Assembly: GCA_002007465.1 (NCBI GenBank)
Contig: LNAC01000376.1
Span: forward strand, 1,389,086-1,453,085
DNA: 64,000 nucleotides
DNA from: Ailurus styani
Lineage: Eukaryota > Chordata > Mammalia > Carnivora > Ailuridae
Direction of reading: 5' to 3'
Part shown: one piece after another, positions 32,881 to 43,194 of the stretch
How positions within the stretch are numbered: position 1 is the first letter of the stretch
How the letters are laid out: each line of letters opens with the position of its first letter
The notes under the pieces: model-generated
Database searches by the model: none
Seen by the model: the letters and a program-made list of their open reading frames with translations, nothing else
Told to the model about the DNA's origin: nothing
Translations under genes and position numbers: made by a program

Positions 32881-33293
32881 AAATTAGAACAGCCTCAGGC
32901 ACCTGGGTGGCTCAGATTGTTAAGTGTCTGCCTTTGGCTTAGGCCATGGTCCCAAGGTCCTGGGATGGAGCCTCTTATCAAGCTCCCTGCTTGGCGGGGA
33001 GTCTGCTTCTCCCTCTCCCTCTCCCCCCTCACCCCCATGCCCCACTCATGTTCTCTTTCACTCTCTCTCTCAAATAAAATCTTTAAAATAATTAGGGGTG
33101 CCTGGGTGGCTCAGTCAGTTAAGCGTCTGCCTTCAGCTCAGGTCATGATCTCAGGGTCCTGGGATCGAGTCCTGCATTGGGCTCCCTGCTCAGCAGGGGT
33201 CTGCTTCTTCCTCTCCCGTGGGCTCTCTCTCTCTCTTTCCCTCTCTCTCTCAAATAATAAATAAAATCTTTAAAAAAAATTAGAGCAGACTCA
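32881..33293 (+). mobile_element. Two SINECs in tandem (one inserted in the tail of the other)
   Basis: SINE 1 about 32898-33090 and SINE 2 about 33095-33277 have the same orientation, each with its own head ('ggcacctgggtggctcagat' and 'ggggtgcctgggtggctcag') and A-rich tail. The outer flanks aaattagaacagcctca (32881-32897) and aaattagagcagactca (from 33278) match with two differences. The second SINE appears to have integrated at the A tail of the first, where 'aattag' is seen at the join. Confidence 0.9.
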
Positions 33294-33327
33294 AGATTTT
33301 CAAAATCCTCTCACATTCTGATATGAT

Positions 33328-33473
33328 TTTCTTTTTATTTATTTATTTATTTTTAAATTAACATATAATGTATTATTTGCTTCAGGGGTACAGGTCTGTG
33401 ATTCATCAGTCTTACACAACACCCAGTGCTGGGTATGAGTTGTGGTGAGCAATGGGTGTTATGTAAGACTGAT
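33328..33473 (-). mobile_element. Very short L1 with inverted 5' end forming a hairpin
   Basis: 33328 to about 33430 is minus-strand L1 3' end ('ggggtacaggtctgtgattc'). 33448-33473 is plus-strand L1 3' UTR covering the same bases. Arms 33405-33430 and 33448-33473 (26 bp) pair with two mismatches around a 17-nt loop. Twin priming with overlapping ends would give this structure. Confidence 0.75.
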
Positions 33474-33474
33474 A

Positions 33475-34223
33475 TGCTTTTCCAACTGGGAGACAAAAGG
33501 CACAGTCAGAGCTGGGACACTTGAGTTTGGTTATCCCACAGTCGACTGCACTCTCTTTTATATATGTTGCCCCCGATGTGAATACCCCCAACCAGAAAGG
33601 TGACTGTTACCACCATGGGTAATGAGACTGTGGGGTTAAGGGTGAGGAGAAGACAAAGGTTGAGCAACACCTAAGGACTATGTCTAAAACCTTGAATTTG
33701 TCTCCATTCTACTTATGGAAAATTATTTTCCACTATTTATTCTAAGGGCACATGTTGTCTCAGGCTAGCCAGTCTCTTCCTGCAGTATTCAATATGATTT
33801 CATTCTTTACAAAATAAATTTGTCCAAGCTATTCCTCATATTTAACTATCTTCTTTACCTTTTCTAATCCTTCTTATTCTTTACGGTCAGAGTCTCACAT
33901 GTGTGAAGACACTGTTGACATGAGTTACCCTGATGTTCCCCTTTCCTATACTCCTATGTTGATCACAGTCTTCATGTAAAAAGTTTCTGTGTGTTCGATA
34001 ACATATTTTCTCATATTATTATTTATTGCACCAATTACAAAATTCTAGAATTGGAAGGAATCTGTGGAAATTCCAATGCTAAACTTTAAAATCTGGTACT
34101 TCTGAGCATTGTAAATCTTAGATTGAATTGCTTTACATATAGTTTAGAAGATCCTTAATATTCTCAAGAGGTGTGTTCAAGAGTCCTTGCAAATCAAAAA
34201 GCAGATGTGTGTGATCAGCTAGG
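33475..34223. other. Intron 50, nothing recognised
   Basis: Non-repetitive-looking AT-rich sequence up to the edge of the 273-bp duplicated segment. Confidence 0.5.
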
Positions 34224-34496
34224 CTTACTTTAGCAGTTAAGGGATTTACCTCTGCCCAAAAGTTTCTCAGAACAGGAGATCAGTGCTAGAAGCTTTACAT
34301 ATTTTAACCACCCAACCATCCAATGGGGTAGATGTTATCAAGCCCACTGGAAATAACTACATCTCATGGACCTTCACAAAGCAATTTCTATCACTTCATA
34401 TGAATTATTTATCTTAGGACAAAAATTTAAGATTTCCTACTTGTATTATGAAAACCAAATTGCATCTGTTACTTTAAAATTATTTCTTAGTCTATT
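34224..34496 (+). repeat. 273-bp duplicated segment, copy A
   Basis: Identical to 41894-42166 at 270 of 273 positions with no indel (constant offset 7670). Differences are at 34275 (g/t), 34369 (g/a) and 34397 (c/t). It contains a possible MIR-like core ('gaagctttacatattttaac'). Flanks are unrelated to those of copy B. Confidence 0.95.
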
Positions 34497-34840
34497 AAAT
34501 CATTTCTGATTGTCTGAACTGAAGCAAAATTGTCAAAATAGAAAAAAAGTTTTTGAAATATTTTTTATCATTAGAAATCAACTGGGGGTTTCATTTTCAT
34601 TTAGAATATTTTCTATAAAGAAATAATGGATTCACAAATAAGAAACCTTTTCTCATATGAATCTGATAGTATGAATTCAGTCTAATAGACTGTCTTTCAT
34701 TCAAATATTATTATGGAATAATTACTAACTTGTTGAAAGGTCTGTACCTACTAAGTAAGAGAGACATGTAGATGAATGTGTTGATGTATTTATTTTCAAG
34801 GCATTTTAAGTAAGATAACCAAGTTATTTTTATTTTCAGA
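34497..34840. other. Intron 50, nothing recognised
   Basis: AT-rich sequence between duplication copy A and the next SINE. No feature supported. Confidence 0.5.
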
Positions 34841-35065
34841 AAAATGTGAATATAGGGGTGCCTGGGTGGCTCAGTGGGTTAAGCCTCTGCCTTCAGCTCA
34901 GGTCATGATCCCAGGGTCCTGGGATCGAGCTCTGCATCAGGCTCCCTGCTTAGCAGGGAGCCTGCTTCCCCCTCTCCCTCTGCCTGCCTCTCCGCCTACT
35001 TGTGATCTCTGTCTCTCTGTCAAATAAATAAATAAAATCTTTAAAAAAAATAAACTGTGAATATA
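34841..35065 (+). mobile_element. SINEC
   Basis: SINE 34855-35051: 'ggggtgcctgggtggctcag', 'cgcctacttgtgatctctgt', tail 'aaataaataaataaaatctt'. Flanks aaaatgtgaatata (34841-34854) and taaactgtgaatata (35051-35065) indicate a target-site duplication with minor change. Confidence 0.95.
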
Positions 35066-35069
35066 ATTC

Positions 35070-36225
35070 ATAACAAAGGAAAATCATATTCTAGATACAC
35101 AAGAAATACTAAAAGTTTACTCTTCAGGGTTAAATGCTAAGGAAGTTATTATATACAAGTTTTTCTGACAACTCTATTTTGAAAGAAAAAATTCTAACAC
35201 TGTATTATCTGAGATTATAACATAGGTGGACTGGTTTAGAACAAAACTAGGGTATGGGAAGTGGTATTAAAATTGAAAGTTATCATATATGTCTAAAATC
35301 TTGAGCTTCATTAATAAAGCTCACTCTCTTTGGTCTTATTGCTCTATTCATATCCTTTCTGGAAGATAAACTACCTCAAAATTCAAGACCTAATAGTAAT
35401 ATACTATTATTGCAGAGTTGCTGTGAAACATTCCTGGGGCTGTGATTGAAATGATTGAGAGGACCACTAAATGCTGAAAAGTGGATGAGGCCAGGGAATA
35501 GCTTGGCTGTTTGCCAGGGTAAGAAATAACTGGATATCGACATTAAGCAGCAGCTGAAGAATCTTTTCATAGTTTAGGCACTTTTTCTAAATCCTCCAGT
35601 TATGCTTCACTGATTAAATTATTAAGAACCTCTGATTTAGCTGTTTCATATTTTAGATGTGAGTTGAAGATGTTTTGAAATGATTTCCATTATTCATGGT
35701 TTCTTGTTTTTCAAAATTAAACTTATAGGATGCGCAGATAATCCCTTTTTATTAGGTCTTCAGAAACTGAGAACACACTAAAAAGCAGAATTGTTGTATG
35801 AAAGTGTCGTTTTCCTTGACAATATCTTAAGATGATGAGCTAATTTCGATGTTTTTTTTTCCTTAGTTGAGATATATACATCTCCATTAACGTTGTTAAA
35901 ACCAATTGTTAAAATAAAAAAAAAATGACTTCTACTAACTTCCAGATTTAGGCCAAGATAAGATTCAGGCAAAGGTCAAGAAAAGGACAAGACCCTAAAT
36001 TTAGGAAAAGCATCCCAATGTGAATGATTAACTTGTATATGATTAACTCTTTAAAAATCTTTCTCATTGTCACCTACTTTATACACAGCTTGAAGATAAG
36101 ACTATCTTTCACAGGTTCACTGAGAAAATATTAACTACGTATCTTTGGGCCCAACACCATGCCAATAGAGTGAATATTGTGATGCCCCTTTCTATTTCCT
36201 AGGAGAAGGCATTTCTACTTCCTAG
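35070..36225. other. Intron 50, nothing recognised
   Basis: AT-rich unassigned sequence. Confidence 0.5.
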
Positions 36226-36229
36226 GAGA

Positions 36230-36765
36230 ATTCCAATTCTCTTCAGGCTTCCAAGGACTCCACCCTCAATTCTAGAGGTGGATTTAAATTCATTTGAGGT
36301 TTAGATTGTAAGCCAATCAAAATAATCCCATCCTCTTTGCTTTGGTAATGGAACTCAAAGTTTAAGTCAATCAGTACATGACATCACTCTGAATATTACT
36401 GGTGTGGGAGTAGACATATATAACCTAGATTGACTGATCTGATTGGTAGATAAAACTCTTAGCCTATTCTTCAGGTAAGAGATTCTGTCTCTAACAGTAA
36501 CAAAAAATCATGTTGCCCCATTTGCTGCTGGCAGCCATCTTGAAACTTGGAGAGAGGCTAGTGAGGAGGTTAGCGCTGACAGGAAGTGAAAATCTGAATA
36601 AAGAAAATCATATAGAAAGAGTGTCAGAGCTTTGTTTGTACTGCATCTGGAGTCTGCTCTAATCTCTGAACTTACACTTATATGAGATTAATTATCCTTA
36701 TTGTTGAAGCCACTCTGAATGGGTATTATCTCTCTTACAGTCCAAAACATCTTAACTATTAAACA
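36230..36765 (+). mobile_element. Probable MLT1-family LTR
   Basis: 'tctagaggtggatttaaatt', 'gtaagccaatcaaaataatc' and the end 'tgttgaagccactctgaatg' plus 'ggtattatctctcttacag' match the general layout of older MaLR LTRs. Subfamily and edges are uncertain. Confidence 0.45.
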
Positions 36766-36774
36766 TATCACCAG

Positions 36775-37620
36775 GGTTACAAAAATAAAGAAGACATTAT
36801 TCCTGCATTTAAGAAGTTTCTATCTTTGTTGGAGACATATATGCCAACAACGAATTTCAGTAAAATGTAACAATACTTGCTGAAATAGAGGTAAATATTA
36901 AAATGGTAGTATAGAGGAGGACCAGGAGGAAGGAAGGTATACATGCAAATAATATTTTGAGCTGAACTTTAAGGATGAGTTTACCAAAAGTGAATGGTGA
37001 CAAGTACATTTCTAGTGGAGGAAACAGTATTTTTTTAAAGTAGAAAGGCAGCATTTGGTGACTGGGGAATTACACGTAGTTTAGTATTATTTGATAAGCA
37101 AGAGAGTGATGGAAGATGTAGGAAATAACACGGACATCCTAGCAGTACCAAATTGGAAAGGACGTTGTGTACCAAGCTGAGGGATTGAGCTTTTATCCTG
37201 GAGAAGAAAGGTAGCCATTATACAAGCTAATGTAATGTGATTAGCATGTTAAAAAGTTCATTTTCAAGACCAATGATGAGGCTTGGCAGATGACCTCTGA
37301 AACAAAACAGTGGAGCTCAATTAACAAGTTCAGGGTTGTTTGGCTTATGGGATCAATAGGACAGTAAGAAATAAAAAGGCCCAGAATGAGGGCTTGATTT
37401 CTAAGCTGGTCGGTACTAGTACCACCCACCAAAACAGAGAATACAGTAAGAGGAGTAGATTTTTTTAAAATAATGATAATATCAGATTCAGGCACGTCGA
37501 GCTTGAAGTATTTGTGGAATGTCTAAATGGTAGCTGGTTGACAGGTGGAAATATAAGTCTGGAATTTAGGAGAGAAGTCTAGCTAGAGATAATCACTGGC
37601 AAAATTTTAGTAGTATTTAC
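36775..37620 (-). mobile_element. L2 LINE remnant
   Basis: Antisense L2: 'gacattattcctgcatttaa' (3' UTR side), 'gagctgaactttaaggatga', 'gattgagcttttatcctgga' and 'aagtctggaatttaggagag' follow L2 in the expected order, heavily diverged. Confidence 0.6.
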
Positions 37621-37790
37621 TTTAGATTCTGTAATACATTGAACTGGTATTAAAGTGATTTAAGATGATAAATTTTGGGTTATGTGTCTTTAACCCCAAT
37701 TTTAAAAATACAGAAGAAAAAAATAAAAAAAATTTTAAATAAAAATACAGAAGAAATTTGAACATAAGTACAGCATGGGAATTCATGTCC

Positions 37791-38013
37791 AGAAGCAAAT
37801 AAACCAGGATGCCTGGGTGACTCAGTTGGTTAAGCGGCTGCCTTTGGCTCAGGTCATGATCCCAGGGTCCTGGGATCGAGTCCTGCTTTGGGATCCCTGA
37901 TTGGCGGGGAGCCTGCTTCTCCCTCTTTCTCTGCCTGCCGCTCTGCCTACTTGAGCTCTCTGTCAAATAAATAAATAAATAAAATCTTTTAAAAAAAAGA
38001 AGAAAATAAACCA
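37791..38013 (+). mobile_element. SINEC with 16-bp target-site duplication
   Basis: SINE 37807-37997: 'ggatgcctgggtgactcagt', 'ctgcctacttgagctctctg', tail of four AAAT units. Flanks agaagcaaataaacca (37791-37806) and agaagaaaataaacca (37998-38013) differ at one base. Confidence 0.95.
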
Positions 38014-38985
38014 TAAAAAAGGATGGGAGTATAGAAACTTAGAAAACCAGTAGATTTCTGCAGAGTACATATGACAGGACAATAAACCCCGTAAGACAAA
38101 TATATTAAAGGATTTGGGCTGGCAGATCCTTCATGTCACATGGGATGACAAAGGGAGTAAAAAATGAGGGACTGAGGACAAAAAATCAAAAGAGACATGT
38201 TTGAATGAAATATAAAGAACCAAAAAGACTTCGAGGTGAGAAGAAATGAAAGTGACCAATTTGTTGCAAGGAAACAATGACTCTTCAGCAAGCAGAGCTG
38301 GAGACAGGGGTCATGCGACAACTTCCATAGAAACACTTTAAAGTGTTTTTTGAAAAACACTTTAGTGATTTTTTTTCCACCACTGCACTATTTTTTTATT
38401 CTCAAACAATATCTTTGTTCTTCTTCTATAGGTAGAAATATTGAGGATGATATGCACTGGAAAGGCATTTCATGGCTCTTGCAGTCACACCACAAAATAA
38501 ATCGGTTAAAATTGGGTTGAATGATAAAAATACTTGAAAACCTCCCCTCTGCCCCTTTTTAAAATTGCTATGATACTTTTGAGTCTAGAAATCAAGGCCA
38601 GACCAATACCTCTGATGTTCACACAGTTTTTGTTCTAGAGGTTTTGTCTATTTTGTGGGCATAAATTTACCCCGTGGATTCAGGAAGAAGAGTATTTTTT
38701 TTAAAGTCAACAATGAGTCAGCAGGAGGTTCTAAGTTTTCTACGTGGAGTTGTCACTCAAAGCACTGACATCAAAATCAATGGAAAGTGGCTCCAGTTTT
38801 CGCAGTATAATTTGTAGCAGAGAGGAAGTTGAGGGTAGGGGGAAGTGTGAGGGGAAGACAGCTGAAAAAATATAGACAGACAGATATGCAGCAAAGATGG
38901 GAAAAGAAACAGGTCATAAAACATCAAGTTGGTAAAATGATCCAAACTCCCTATAGGGTGAACGCAAGCATCACTGGACTAAGAA
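38014..38985. other. Intron 50: palindrome, otherwise unassigned
   Basis: AT-rich with one palindromic spot (38331-38364). No repeat family or gene supported. Confidence 0.5.
38331..38364. repeat. Overlapping palindromes
   Basis: AAACACTTTAAAGTGTTT (38331-38348) is a perfect 18-bp palindrome. Overlapping it, TAAAGTGTTTTT (38339-38350) and AAAAACACTTTA (38353-38364) form 12-bp arms around two bases. The CACTTTA motif thus occurs three times in alternating orientation. Confidence 0.9.
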
Positions 38986-38989
38986 ACGT

Positions 38990-39225
38990 TTGACAACACT
39001 TCTGCAAGCCCACTAGGGCCCGGGCACCCCCACTCTACAGAGGATACAGCCGTAAACCTAACAGAGTCTATGGCTTGAAGGAGCTTATATCTTGACAGAG
39101 AAAAGAGACAAGAAACAAATCCAAATTTTAAATGATTTGAGAGAATGGTAAAGGGAACAAAGAAAAACAGAGCCAGGCAAAGAGTAAGAGAGTGAAAGGG
39201 GTGCAGTTGGGTTATGGTCTATTAA
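38990..39225 (-). mobile_element. L2 remnant (3' part)
   Basis: 'gaggatacagccgtaaacct' and 'gaaggagcttatatcttgac' match the antisense L2 3' region (GATACAGCAGTGAACAAAAC ... ATGGAGCTTACATTC). Short and diverged. Confidence 0.55.
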
Positions 39226-39625
39226 ATTAGCTCTTAGCTCACTATTAAGGCTCAGGCAGGGTTTTTAATCCCTCTGAATTTCTTAGCTCCTCTGGATAAC
39301 TCTGTGGCTGGAGTAGGAAAAACAGTTCATTACATGTTCATTTCCACTTCACATACCTCCTTTCTTAAAACCACCATGCACTTCCCACGTCTCTTTTCTA
39401 CTCCCCTTTGACACTTTGAAACCTCTGGAGCCTGCATTCAAGGGCTCCCTCTTTGTCCTTAGCCCTGCTTGCAATGATCAAGTGTGATCTCAGAACCTAT
39501 ACTAGAAAGAGAAAACTGGTTTCTATTTCCTATCTCCTCATTCATTCTCAGGTAATGTGGATAAAAAGATAAGTAAAAAAGATCTGAGTCTGTCTTCACA
39601 AAGCCCACTGTCAAGGGAGAAGATT

Positions 39626-39829
39626 GGGCACCTGGGTGGCTCAGTGGGTTAAGCAACTGCCTTCAGCTCAGGTCATGATCTCAGAATCCTGGGACTGAGT
39701 CTTATGTCAGGCTCCCTGCTCAGTGGGGAGTCTGCTTCTCCCACTCCTGCCCCTCCCTCTAGTGCCATCCCCTGAACCCTAAAACAGTCCATACTTGTCA
39801 AATAAACAAATAAAGCCCTTTTTAAAAAA
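39626..39829 (+). mobile_element. SINEC carrying a 33-bp foreign insert
   Basis: Head 'gggcacctgggtggctcagt', tail 'caaataaacaaataaagccc'. Where other copies have a CT-rich run, 39765-39797 instead reads 'ccatcccctgaaccctaaaa' and 13 more bases. These match 42451-42483 in a neighbouring L2 remnant at 31 of 33 positions. Confidence 0.9.
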
Positions 39830-40185
39830 TGAAGATCAATATAAATTTGAATTATTCCAGAAAAAATGGAAGATTTGATATGTGCTCTGCAAGAGAAGTA
39901 TGAATGATGCTATTTATAATGGTGGTAGAGGATTTCACTTAGTCTGTAAAGTTGGGGGAGTCTTCCCTGAGTACAACATTTGAGCTGAACCCTGAAAAGT
40001 AAGTAGGTATCAGATGGGAAAATCAAGAGCAGAGTGTCCGAAGCAAAGGGACCAGTAGTAGGCTCATTGTAGGCAAAAGCTGTCACTTAAAACAACAACA
40101 ACAAAGCAGAAAGCAGGCCAATGTGAAAATAGGATAGCAAATAGTACATGGCATCTGTTAGAAGGGTGATGGAATGGGAAGGATC

Positions 40186-40231
40186 ATACCATATAATATC
40201 CTATAAACATACCGTATAATATCCTATAAAC
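40186..40231. repeat. 23-bp tandem duplication
   Basis: 'atacc(a/g)tataatatcctat' plus 'aaac' occurs at 40186-40208 and 40209-40231 with one mismatch. Confidence 0.95.
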
Positions 40232-40254
40232 AAAAAGTAAACATTTTGACTTTT

Positions 40255-40375
40255 ATAAGGAGGGTACGTGTTGTAATGAGCACTGGGTGTTATACACAAA
40301 TAATGAATCATGGAACACTACATCAAAAACTAATTATGTACTGTATGGAGACTAAGATAACAAAATAAAGAGCAT
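40255..40375 (+). mobile_element. L1 3' end fragment
   Basis: 'aatgagcactgggtgttata', 'aatgaatcatggaacactac' and 'actaattatgtactgtatgg' match the plus-strand carnivore L1 3' UTR also seen at 2960-3080. Strongly 5'-truncated; the A tail is short. Confidence 0.85.
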
Positions 40376-40874
40376 TCTGCTTTGAAATTTATATTTTGAA
40401 AGGATTACATGGCTACACTGTGTAGGAGAGAAAGAATGAAGGAGAGATTAGTTTCTTTTGGAGTGACCATATTATTTATCATGAAAACTTGCATAGTGTT
40501 AGGAGTCAAAGAGGGCACTATTATTTACACTGGGAAAATGGACATAACCCATGTCTGCCCAAGAAAAACCAGGACTATGGTCATCCCAATACAATGCTAC
40601 TGTAATGGTCTAAGAAAGACATGATGGATTGGGAAAGGGCAGTGTAGGAGATATCAAAACAGGAAAGTTGATCCAAGAAATATTTAGGAGAGAAAATCAA
40701 GTGGACTTGGTGATGGATGTCTAGCAGCAGTGAAGTGGGAAGGTGTCAAAAATGATTCCCAAGGTTGTGTTATAGGGTGAGGGGTGCTGAATTTGATTAC
40801 AGGAGAAATCATGCGGTTATTTTTGAGATATCTAAATGGAAGTCTTAAGTAGGCCATTAAATACACTGTCTGGC

Positions 40875-41893
40875 ATACAGAGAAAATTTCTTCACCACTT
40901 ATGATCTCTTCCTCTATTAGTCCCTTCCATATTTTTTTAATTATTATTGTCTTTGGATCCCCTGACAACAGGGCCTAGATAAGGACTTGGGTACAAATAG
41001 TATATGTGGGAGCTGATCCCTGGGAAGAAGGAATGAAGGACAAGAAATGGGAGACAGAAAAGGACGAAATGCCAACATAATGAGTATTACTGAGATCACT
41101 ATTATGGGCAATAGGGCCTGGATTCTGCCAGAACCTTTCCATGTTTCCAAGAAGCACGGAGAAATCTGCCCCAAACTATCTTCTTGAAGAAATAGAGGCT
41201 AAAAATATAATCATGATGTTTCATTTCCCACTGGTTAAGAGTTGCTCATCATCAAAAGTTCTAGGCTGGGTTAGCTCACAGGGTTTGTGGGCTCCTGGCA
41301 TGTCAGAGAAATCCCTTGGGTGGGAAGTGGGAAGCAAGAGCTATTCCTTTGATGATTAGCTCAATGTCAAACAGGCCTGTCCATTGCAACTGCAACCCGA
41401 GGTGGGTCAAAGGCATGTGTCTCCACCAGGGGTATCTATTACATTTGGGATGATCATGTTTTGGAAGTCGTATGTTTTCCTTTGAGTGTGAGATTTTTCT
41501 TACCTATAGATGATTACACAGAATATACCCATAGAGTTTAAAGAATAATTATAAAGGAACACCCCATATAACTACCACCCCCATCAAGAAATAAAATATT
41601 ACCTATACCTTGAAACCCGCCCTTGGCCCTTGTGTTCCCCATAGCACCACCTGCTTTATCCTTCCAAGATAACCATTTTCCTGAGTTTTTCCTCTTTGTT
41701 TTTCCTGCTGCCTTCTCCAGCTTGGATTCCATGATCCATCACTCCAGCCAATCCTGTAGCCATTACTGACTATACTTCCTAGTTGTTACTCTTCTCTTCC
41801 CTTCAGTATACTTCCATAGCACATGTCTGGCAAAACAACCAGGGATGAATCTTACTGTCTTTTCAATCCTACCTCCCCCTACTTAAAGAGAAA
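40875..41893. other. Intron 50, mostly unassigned
   Basis: No confident repeat until about 41740, where sequence may already be L2 that is interrupted by duplication copy B at 41894. Confidence 0.45.
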
Positions 41894-42166
41894 CTTACTT
41901 TAGCAGTTAAGGGATTTACCTCTGCCCAAAAGTTTCTCAGAACATGAGATCAGTGCTAGAAGCTTTACATATTTTAACCACCCAACCATCCAATGGGGTA
42001 GATGTTATCAAGCCCACTGGAAATAACTACATCTCATGAACCTTCACAAAGCAATTTCTATCACTTTATATGAATTATTTATCTTAGGACAAAAATTTAA
42101 GATTTCCTACTTGTATTATGAAAACCAAATTGCATCTGTTACTTTAAAATTATTTCTTAGTCTATT
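41894..42166 (+). repeat. 273-bp duplicated segment, copy B
   Basis: Second copy of 34224-34496, 98.9 percent identical, same orientation, 7.4 kb downstream of the end of copy A. L2 sequence resumes directly after it ('ctgactcgagccactcctca', 'ggctcctttgttggcctact'), so this copy looks like the inserted one. It has no A tail and no obvious flanking direct repeat, so retrotransposition is not indicated. Confidence 0.95.
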
Positions 42167-43172
42167 TCTGACTCGAGCCACTCCTCAGGCTCCTTTGTTG
42201 GCCTACTTTACTCTGGTTGTCAAATGTAGGAATTCCTTAGGGTTCTATCCTAAGTCCTTTTCTCTTCTAATTCTAGGTATACTCCTGTGGTGATCTCCAC
42301 TTTTAAGACTTCAGTTATTATGTGTTACTGTATACGCTGATTAGTCTGGTATCCATATTCTGAGCCTAAACCCCTTCCCTGACTCATATGGCAAGTCTAC
42401 TTGGTGGTCTTGCTAGCATCTCAAACCTGGGGTATCCAAAATGGAATGTTCCATCCCCTGAACCCTAAGACAGTCCACACTTGAGTAATTTCCACCACCA
42501 TCCACCCAGTTTGTCAAGGTAGAAGTTTGGGAAATCTATTGGAGTTCTCTGTATCTCTCTCCTCTATGTCTAATCAATTCCCAAGACCTGCTGTTTCTCC
42601 CTGCCAGTGCCTCTTGAATCTGTTCACTTACCTTCATTCCCTCCCCCATTGCTCTAGCTGACATCATCATCGTCTCTCACCTGGACTACTGGCACAGTCT
42701 CCAGTGTTACTCTTCTCTCACCCATTCTCTACTCTTTCACCAGAGTAATCTCTCCAAAACCTAAATATGGTCACATCACTAGAATGCTCCAGTATCTTTC
42801 AATTACCTGTGCCAAGTTCCCTCTTGCCTCTAGTCTTTACTTATGCCATTTCTCCTGTCCTGGAATACTCTCCACCTCCCCTAACCCGTTTGCTTATGTA
42901 CACTTACATATTCTTCAAGCCTTGTCTTCACGGTTCCTTTTTTCCAGAAAGCTTTCCCTGACATCCACAAACTATACCATTCCAGAAGTAGTTATGGTTC
43001 TTCCACAGTATTCTATATCCTAGTATTTGTCATATATAGTTATTTAAATAATTGTCTTACTTTCTTAAAGTTCAGGAAGTGTGTTTATCTTGGTCAACAC
43101 TGTATCCCTAGCATCTAGCATACAACAGGGCACACATTATTTGTTGAATTAGTGTATTGACAAATGAATGAT
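42167..43172 (+). mobile_element. L2 LINE, ORF2 end to 3' end
   Basis: 'gggttctatcctaagtcctt', 'ccaccaccatccacccagtt', 'tctcacctggactactggca', 'gaaagctttccctgacatcc', 'cagcatctagcatacaacag' style 3' end and 'tttgttgaattagtgtattg'. One of the better preserved L2 copies in the window. It contains the probable source of the 33-bp insert in the SINE at 39626. Confidence 0.75.
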
Positions 43173-43194
43173 ACCAATGCATATCAAATGCTCT

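Larger units (their letters stand above)
39840..40870 (-). mobile_element. L2 remnant interrupted by an L1 tail
   Basis: Antisense L2: 'gagctgaaccctgaaaagta', 'gaagggtgatggaatgggaa', 'gtgatggatgtctagcagca' and 'gagatatctaaatggaagtc' are in L2 order. The L1 3' end at 40255-40375 is inserted in it, and a 23-bp tandem duplication is at 40186-40231. Confidence 0.55.

Noticed and set aside
32818..33264. 148-codon plus-strand frame
   Set aside because: Reads through the SINE dimer; Ser/Leu runs come from its CT-rich segments.
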